Shown in pieces: positions 60,198 through 64,000 of a stretch of 64,000 bases of DNA; positions within the stretch are counted from its first letter, which is position 1, and the number at the start of each line of letters is the position of its first letter. The notes under the pieces were generated by a model, which worked only from the letters and a program-made list of their open reading frames with translations, did no database searches and had not been told where the DNA came from. Location of the stretch: the NCBI RefSeq assembly GCF_011492965.1, contig NZ_CP045121.1, positions 3,782,001 to 3,846,000 of the forward strand, in the 5' to 3' direction. The stretch is from Rubrobacter marinus (lineage in GTDB: Bacteria; Actinomycetota; Rubrobacteria; Rubrobacterales; Rubrobacteraceae). Position numbers and translations under genes: made by a program.

Positions 60198-60636
60198 ATG
60201 CCCTACGTTTTCTAGATCGGGCGAGCTTTCGAGGTAGTCGAGTTCCGAGGACGTTTCCGCTGTCAGCAAGCTCAAACCTGGAAGCCCCATACACATCTTC
60301 TCCCACGGTGGCAGGCTCCGGGTACAGCGGCCCGCCCGGTTCCTCTACGGAAACGCGACGGTCTACCTTGCACGCAAGCACGAGAAGGTAGCGTACCTCC
60401 TCACGTCGGAGCCCGGCATCTCCGGCGACGAGCTCGTGAGGCCGAGGGTTGAGCGCAGCCTCAGCCAAGGACAGTTCGCGCTGGCTTGCGACGTTGCGCC
60501 TTCCGCGATCAGCCGCATAGAAGCCGAAAGCGGGCGCCCAAATCGGCTACGGTCCGGGCGGCACTTAACGTTTTGTGCGTTCAGCATCGCGTGATCGCCC
60601 ATCTGCTCTGGCACTCTTGTCACCTCCTCCCACAGA
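60198..60636. other. Mostly non-coding stretch holding a decayed XRE-type regulator fragment
   Basis: From about 60246 to 60545 on the plus strand one frame reads as protein-like sequence without a start codon: YLARKHEKVAYLLTSEPG, VERSLSQGQFALACDVAPSA and ISRIEAESGRPNRL. The last part is the helix-turn-helix core of an XRE regulator. No start, SD or complete domain is visible, so it is a remnant or a frameshifted gene. The remaining bases show no feature. Confidence 0.3.
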
Positions 60637-60660
60637 AAAGCGGCCCCCGAGGGGGCCGCG
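60637..60660 (-). terminator. Rho-independent terminator of the Excalibur/LPATG gene
   Basis: On the minus strand GCGGCCCC pairs with GGGGCCGC across a 4-nt loop (60641-60660), followed by TTTT. It lies about 50 nt after the stop codon of the surface-protein gene. Confidence 0.8.
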
Positions 60661-60708
60661 CTACTTCGTCGCCCGGGAGTCGCAGGCCTCCCTCGCGTTT
60701 TCCTTTCG

Positions 60709-61125
60709 CTATCGGCGGCGCAGCACCAGCCCTGCGCCTACCAGAAGCGCGCCTGCGAGCAGCGCCAACGAGGGGCCGCCGGTCGCCGGCAGCGCCGTGG
60801 CGGCGGTCGTGGTCGTGGCCGGCGTCGTCGGCTCGACGTACTGGTAGCCGCCGCCCCCGGCCGGTACGAGAACCGTCCCGCCGTCGTCGCCGGGCACCGC
60901 CGTCGGCAGGCTCTCGCAAGCGATCCCGTCGCCGTCCTCGTCGAGCCCGTTCGTGTCGCCGGGGTCGTTGTTATAGAACTCCTGCGCCTGCCCCTGATCG
61001 GTGAAGTCGACGCAGTTGTAGGTCCCGTCCGCCCCGCTCGGTCCGCTCGTCTGCGCGTAGGCAGCGGTCGCCAAAACCGACACGAGCACCGCGCACAGGC
61101 CGACTAGAAGCATGAATCGTCTCAT
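60709..61125 (-). CDS. Excalibur-domain surface protein with LPATG sortase motif
   Basis: A protein of about 138 residues. A Sec signal peptide (LLVGLCAVLVSVLATAAYA) precedes an Excalibur calcium-binding domain (YNCVDFTDQGQAQEFYNND, then DTNGLDEDGDGIACE, the EF-hand-like loop with two Cys). A Thr/Pro/Gly-rich linker follows, then LPATGG, a hydrophobic helix and RRR, a complete sortase signal. It would be cleaved and attached to the wall. No sortase gene is in the window. ATG 61125 with AAGGAGAG upstream; a terminator follows. Confidence 0.9.
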   Translation of the reverse strand: MRRFMLLVGLCAVLVSVLATAAYAQTSGPSGADGTYNCVDFTDQGQAQEFYNNDPGDTNGLDEDGDGIACESLPTAVPGDDGGTVLVPAGGGGYQYVEPTTPATTTTAATALPATGGPSLALLAGALLVGAGLVLRRR

Positions 61126-61274
61126 CAACTCTCCTTGGTTCGCACTCTCGGAGAGGAGCCTGCATCACCCTCCCCCACGAGGCCAATGGTAGGCATGGAG
61201 CCATGCCTCGGTCAACAACGATCCCTCCCACGAGATAGCGGCCCCGAAGGAACCGCTTAACGTGATCTTGCTTC

Positions 61275-61529
61275 CTACCGGTACACGTTCTTGCGATGGC
61301 CCACGCGGGTGACGATTACCCTCATCTCGGTATCGTCTACCGCATACAGTACCCTATAGTCCCCTACCCTGAGTCTGTAACCTTCCCGACCTTGAAGCTT
61401 GCGAGAGGCGGGTGGTTTGGGATCGTCTGCAAGGTCGTCTATCGCTTCGTCTATGCGGTCTTGCGCGTCTTGCGGTAGCTTCCCGAGTTCCTTATCAGTT
61501 CTGACCTCGATGAAGAGGCTATAGCTCAC
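61275..61529 (-). CDS. ParE/RelE-family toxin
   Basis: An 84-residue RelE/ParE-fold protein: SLFIEVRTDKELGKLPQDAQDRIDEAI, PPASRKLQGREGYRLRVGDYRVLYAVDDTEMRVIVTRVGHRKNVY. The L-x-G-x4-R-L-R-VGDYRV-Y pattern and C-terminal V-x-H-R-x-x-V-Y are classic. Such toxins cleave ribosome-bound mRNA (RelE) or poison gyrase (ParE); the final GHRKNVY fits RelE-like enzymes. GTG 61529 overlaps the upstream antitoxin-like gene by 11 bp. Confidence 0.9.
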   Translation of the reverse strand: MSYSLFIEVRTDKELGKLPQDAQDRIDEAIDDLADDPKPPASRKLQGREGYRLRVGDYRVLYAVDDTEMRVIVTRVGHRKNVYR

Positions 61530-61902
61530 CGCGCCGCCGGGCTTTAGATCTCTCCCAGAGGATCACCTCGGCCTCTCCGCGCTCGATTCGGTCCATGTCC
61601 TCGTCGGCTATTACTTCCGCGAGGACGTCCTCAAAGTCCTCCAGGTATTCCCGAGCCTGCTCCGAGTTGCTCGCTTCCTTTGTCAATCCGTCCATTATTT
61701 GCGCAAGCACAGCTTGGTAGGCATCATCCCCAAGCGATCGAGCTAGCCTCAGCGTCTCCTTGAGGAACTCCCTGGCTTCGTCGTAGCGCTTTTCCGCTTG
61801 CGCGAGCTGCTCGCGGGCGTTGCGAAGCTTCTCATACTCGTCTTCATCGACGACTACCCCGAGGCGTTCGCCTTCTTTGTTAGTTAGGTATCTGGCTTCC
61901 AT
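61519..61902 (-). CDS. Antitoxin-like protein paired with the ParE/RelE toxin
   Basis: From ATG 61902 (GGAGAG upstream) a 127-residue protein. The N-terminus EARYLTNKEGERLGVVVDEDEYEKL looks like the start of a Phd/RelB-type antitoxin. It then has a long coiled-coil (AREQLAQAEKRYDEAREFLKET) and an acidic C-terminus (LEDFEDVLAEVIADEDMD, ...VILWERSKARRRGEL). It is longer than most antitoxins (80-100) and the DNA-binding domain is not certain. Its position and overlap with the toxin define the role. Confidence 0.75.
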   Translation of the reverse strand: MEARYLTNKEGERLGVVVDEDEYEKLRNAREQLAQAEKRYDEAREFLKETLRLARSLGDDAYQAVLAQIMDGLTKEASNSEQAREYLEDFEDVLAEVIADEDMDRIERGEAEVILWERSKARRRGEL

Positions 61903-61914
61903 GCCGCTCTCCAC

Positions 61915-62510
61915 CGCCCATCCTCCCTGGGGTCAGCACGTCCCCGTTGACAAAAGTAGCGATGTTGCTAGCTCCGTCAACAGAGTGGGCGGATTCTACA
62001 TTGGATGAGCATTCTGCGTGCTTTTCCCTGTGCGACCTGCCTCATTACTCCCAACTCGCCCCCGCTACGGCCCCAAATAGGACCTATACAGCTTCCAACC
62101 CGGAGCTAGAAGGGTTCCGTTTCTCTCCTCGTACCTTCTCGTAATCGGATAAAGGCTCGCTCACCTCTTCCTATGCAATCGGGGCTCCAGGTAGGGGTTG
62201 CTCCGGCGGCCCGTGAGAGCCTCGGTTAGGGCCCTAGTCGTCCGCCGACGCAGGCGGATCTCGGCGAGATCGACGGGGATCGCCTCGGGCCTGAGCATTG
62301 CCTTGACCCGCTCGAAGCGGTGGCGCCGTTCCTTATCGTCCGGCGGCTCGGAGGGATCTCGCGTGCGGCGACCGTGCGCGATCAGGCGGTAACCCTTCGG
62401 CTTGACCCTGCGCCGGCTCGTGCCTTCTCCGAAAGCATGTCCAGAGGTTGCGGGCCGGGGTTTGTGTATGATCTTCCACTGTTGGCTTCAGTCGAGGGGA
62501 GGAGATCCGC
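61915..62510. other. Mostly non-coding stretch between the toxin-antitoxin pair and egtD
   Basis: Less GC-rich at 61930-62130, with no supported gene, repeat or tRNA there. The second part holds the uncertain minus-strand frame described separately (62161-62437). A TATGAT hexamer at 62467-62472 lies about 40 nt before the egtD start. Confidence 0.35.
62161..62437 (-). CDS. Possible small Arg-rich protein (frameshifted or remnant)
   Basis: On the minus strand, a frame ending at TGA 62161-62163 reads YRLIAHGRRTRDPSEPPDDK, RRHRFERVKAMLRPEAIPVDL, and RSNPYLEPRLHRKR without rare or odd composition. Its own frame has no start until ATG 62299, but ATG 62437 (MLSEKARAGAGS) joins it if one base near 62401 is restored, giving about 92 residues. 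This fits the deletion pattern elsewhere. No family recognised; an antitoxin or DUF of this style is possible. Confidence 0.3.
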
Positions 62511-63524
62511 GTGGGGACCGGTGTGATCTGGGAGACCGATAGGGCCAGGATCGAGCGCCTCGGCGAGTCGGGAGCGGACCCCAAGAGGATGGCCGAGGAT
62601 GTACGGTCGGGCCTGCTCTCGAAGCCGAAGGACCTCTCCGCGTGGCCCAAGTATTTCTACGACGCGCGCGGCTCCGAGCTCTTCGAGGAGATAACGGAGC
62701 TCCCCGAGTACTACCAGACGCGGACGGAGGCCTCGATCCTGGAAGCCAAGTCCCGGGAGATCGTGGAGCGCACCCGCTGCCGGGAGCTTGTCGAGCTCGG
62801 GAGCGGCTCCGCCTCGAAGACCCGCGTCCTGCTCGACGCGATGGCCGAGGAGGAGGCGGACCCGTTCCGCTACGCCCCGCTCGACGTCAGCGAGAGCGCG
62901 CTGGAGGGCAGCGCCGTGAGGCTCCTGGAGGAGTACCCGAGGCTCGAGATCCGGGGCTACGTCGGCGACTTCGAGGGCCCTCTGGAGAGGGTCTTCTCCG
63001 GGGACGGCGAAGGCGTTGGGAGGCTCGTGATCTTTCTGGGGGGGACCATCGGCAACTTCACCCCGGAGAAGCGCCGCGAGTTTCTCGGGAAGCTGCGCGC
63101 CGGGCTCCGCGAAGGAGACCACCTCCTCGTCGGCATGGACCTGGTCAAGGACCCGGCCGTCCTCGAAGCCGCCTACGACGACGCGAAGGGGATAACCGCC
63201 GCCTTCAACAAGAACCTCCTGCGCGTCCTGAACGAGAGGCTCGGCGCGAGCTTCGACCCCGACCTCTTCGAGCATCGTTCGGTCTTCGACCGGGAGGAGT
63301 CCCGCGTCGAGATGTGGCTCCACTCGGAGGTCGCGCAGAAGGCCCACGTCGAGGCGCTCGGGATGGAGGTCGCGTTCGAGGCCGGGGAGGGGATGCGGAC
63401 GGAGATCAGCACCAAGTTCACCCTGGAATCCGCGCGGGCGATGTTCGGCGAGGGCGGCTTCGAGCTCGCGGAGCTCTACACCGACCCCGACGACCTGTTC
63501 GGCCTGGCCCTCGGGCGCGCGTAG
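62511..63524 (+). CDS. egtD: L-histidine N(alpha)-methyltransferase (ergothioneine biosynthesis)
   Basis: An intact 337-residue SAM-dependent enzyme matching EgtD: LSAWPKYFYDARGSELFEEI, ELPEYYQTRTEASIL, RELVELGSGSASKTRVLLDA (SAM site), FLGGTIGNFTPEKRREFL, and EISTKFTLESARAMFGEGG near the end with the histidine-binding Glu. It trimethylates histidine to hercynine, the first step of ergothioneine. GTG 62511 has GGGGAGGAG upstream. EgtB, EgtC and EgtE are not adjacent; an EgtA-like GCS2 gene is 49 kb away in this window. An OsmC gene follows. Confidence 0.95.
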   Translation: MGTGVIWETDRARIERLGESGADPKRMAEDVRSGLLSKPKDLSAWPKYFYDARGSELFEEITELPEYYQTRTEASILEAKSREIVERTRCRELVELGSGSASKTRVLLDAMAEEEADPFRYAPLDVSESALEGSAVRLLEEYPRLEIRGYVGDFEGPLERVFSGDGEGVGRLVIFLGGTIGNFTPEKRREFLGKLRAGLREGDHLLVGMDLVKDPAVLEAAYDDAKGITAAFNKNLLRVLNERLGASFDPDLFEHRSVFDREESRVEMWLHSEVAQKAHVEALGMEVAFEAGEGMRTEISTKFTLESARAMFGEGGFELAELYTDPDDLFGLALGRA

Positions 63525-63611
63525 ACCCACGGGGGCATGACCGCGCGTGGCGTCGGCATGGGTCGCATGTATAGTGGGGCGGGAAAGCAAGCCAACCACA
63601 CGGCGGTGAGC

Positions 63612-64000
63612 ATGAGCACGGATCTTCGGTCGATACAGAAGCCCCTCAAGCAGAGGTACCGCGACGAGCCGGGCTCCTCCCGGATAACGCTGCGGGCGAG
63701 CGGGAGCGAGACGGACACCCCGATGTCCTGCTCCGTGGACATCGGGCGCGCGGTCTACGAGGCGGAGGCGCACGCGGGTGTGGGCGGAATGGGCACCGCG
63801 GCCTGCTCGGGCGACCTCCTGCTCGGAGCGCTCGCCGCGTGCGCCCAGATCACCTGCCAGATGGTAGCGACGGCGATGAACGTCCCCACGAAGAGCATCG
63901 AGGCGGTCGCCGAGGGCACCCTCGACCTCGCCGGCACCCTGGGCATCTCCAAGGACGCGCCCGTCGGCTTCGAGACGGTCCGTCTCGTCCTCAAGATAGA
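63612..64000 (+). CDS. OsmC-family protein, partial (runs off the window)
   Basis: From ATG 63612 (alternative GTG 63606) the frame runs to the end of the window, 129 residues seen. SSRITLRASGSETDTPMSCSV, VGGMGTAACSGDLLLGALAACAQITCQMVATAMNV matches OsmC/Ohr proteins with a C-terminal-type Cys (AACAQ) and further Cys residues. Unlike the OsmC at 39.6 kb its Cys codons are normal. A TATAGT hexamer at 63570-63575 may be its -10. It lies 88 nt after egtD on the same strand, both linked to oxidative stress. Confidence 0.85.
   Translation, partial: MSTDLRSIQKPLKQRYRDEPGSSRITLRASGSETDTPMSCSVDIGRAVYEAEAHAGVGGMGTAACSGDLLLGALAACAQITCQMVATAMNVPTKSIEAVAEGTLDLAGTLGISKDAPVGFETVRLVLKI

Noticed and set aside
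61990-62160. Possible tRNA or small RNA in the AT-richer stretch before egtD
   Set aside because: No cloverleaf, anticodon arm or T-loop motif could be built by eye, and no promoter-terminator pair frames it.

Overview
The window is high-GC DNA (about 68-70% by eye) with dense, mostly SD-led genes, frequent GTG/TTG starts, GTGA/ATGA/TTGA overlaps and several promoters whose -10 lies 6-7 nt before the start codon (leaderless transcripts). Gene content (ergothioneine EgtD, an LPXTG-type wall protein, a PCP_red/universal-stress fusion, CstA, an N-acetylglutaminylglutamine-type amidotransferase) points to a deep-branching actinomycete, most like Rubrobacter; that assignment is inference. No rRNA, tRNA, CRISPR array or transposase was seen.

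Layout. 0-4 kb: end of a flavin monooxygenase, an ankyrin lipoprotein, a giant stress/redox fusion protein (two Usp domains, three PCP_red domains, two rubredoxin-like knuckles) and a 2Fe-2S ferredoxin. 4-12.5 kb: an approximately 1,660-residue hybrid histidine kinase, a CapA-like protein and a cytochrome P450. 12.8-18.4 kb: a likely operon of GCS2-type ligase, circularly permuted ATP-grasp ligase, AsnO-type amidotransferase and DUF1028 protein, probably making a small peptide amide. 18.4-22.7 kb: a dehydrogenase, an RTX mini-protein, the DNA glycosylase Mug, Asp23 and PRC/BON envelope-stress proteins and a thiamine-binding protein. 22.7-30.3 kb: a glycosyltransferase region (two GT9, a GT2-GT4 fusion, GT4, GT2), interrupted by a self-regulated membrane protein/HTH pair. 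30.2-38.9 kb: a VapBC pair, two ABC-2 transporters, CstA/YbdD and a Uma2 nuclease-like protein; the second ABC operon has an attenuator-like leader with a 29-codon ORF. 38.9-42.9 kb: DsbA, an OsmC protein with an in-frame UGA at its catalytic Cys (possible selenoprotein), and a HEAT-repeat protein with a processive GT2. 42.9-54.1 kb: two aldo/keto reductases, an ABC transporter, an SMR efflux protein, NadE, a NUDIX hydrolase, a 2-hydroxyacid dehydrogenase, a CNNM/CorC-like protein and UPF0114. 54.1-64 kb: an ABC exporter with a 23-residue membrane peptide, a pseudo-receiver, ADP-ribose pyrophosphatase, an alpha/beta hydrolase, a phospholipase D/cardiolipin synthase, an Excalibur/LPATG surface protein, a ParE/antitoxin pair, EgtD and a second OsmC.

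Data quality dominates interpretation. About twenty genes need one to five single-base restorations to read through. Every shift I reconstructed is a loss of one (rarely two) bases, usually in a G or C run, never a gain. This looks like homopolymer deletion error in a draft or long-read assembly rather than mass pseudogenisation, so interrupted genes are listed over their full reconstructed span.
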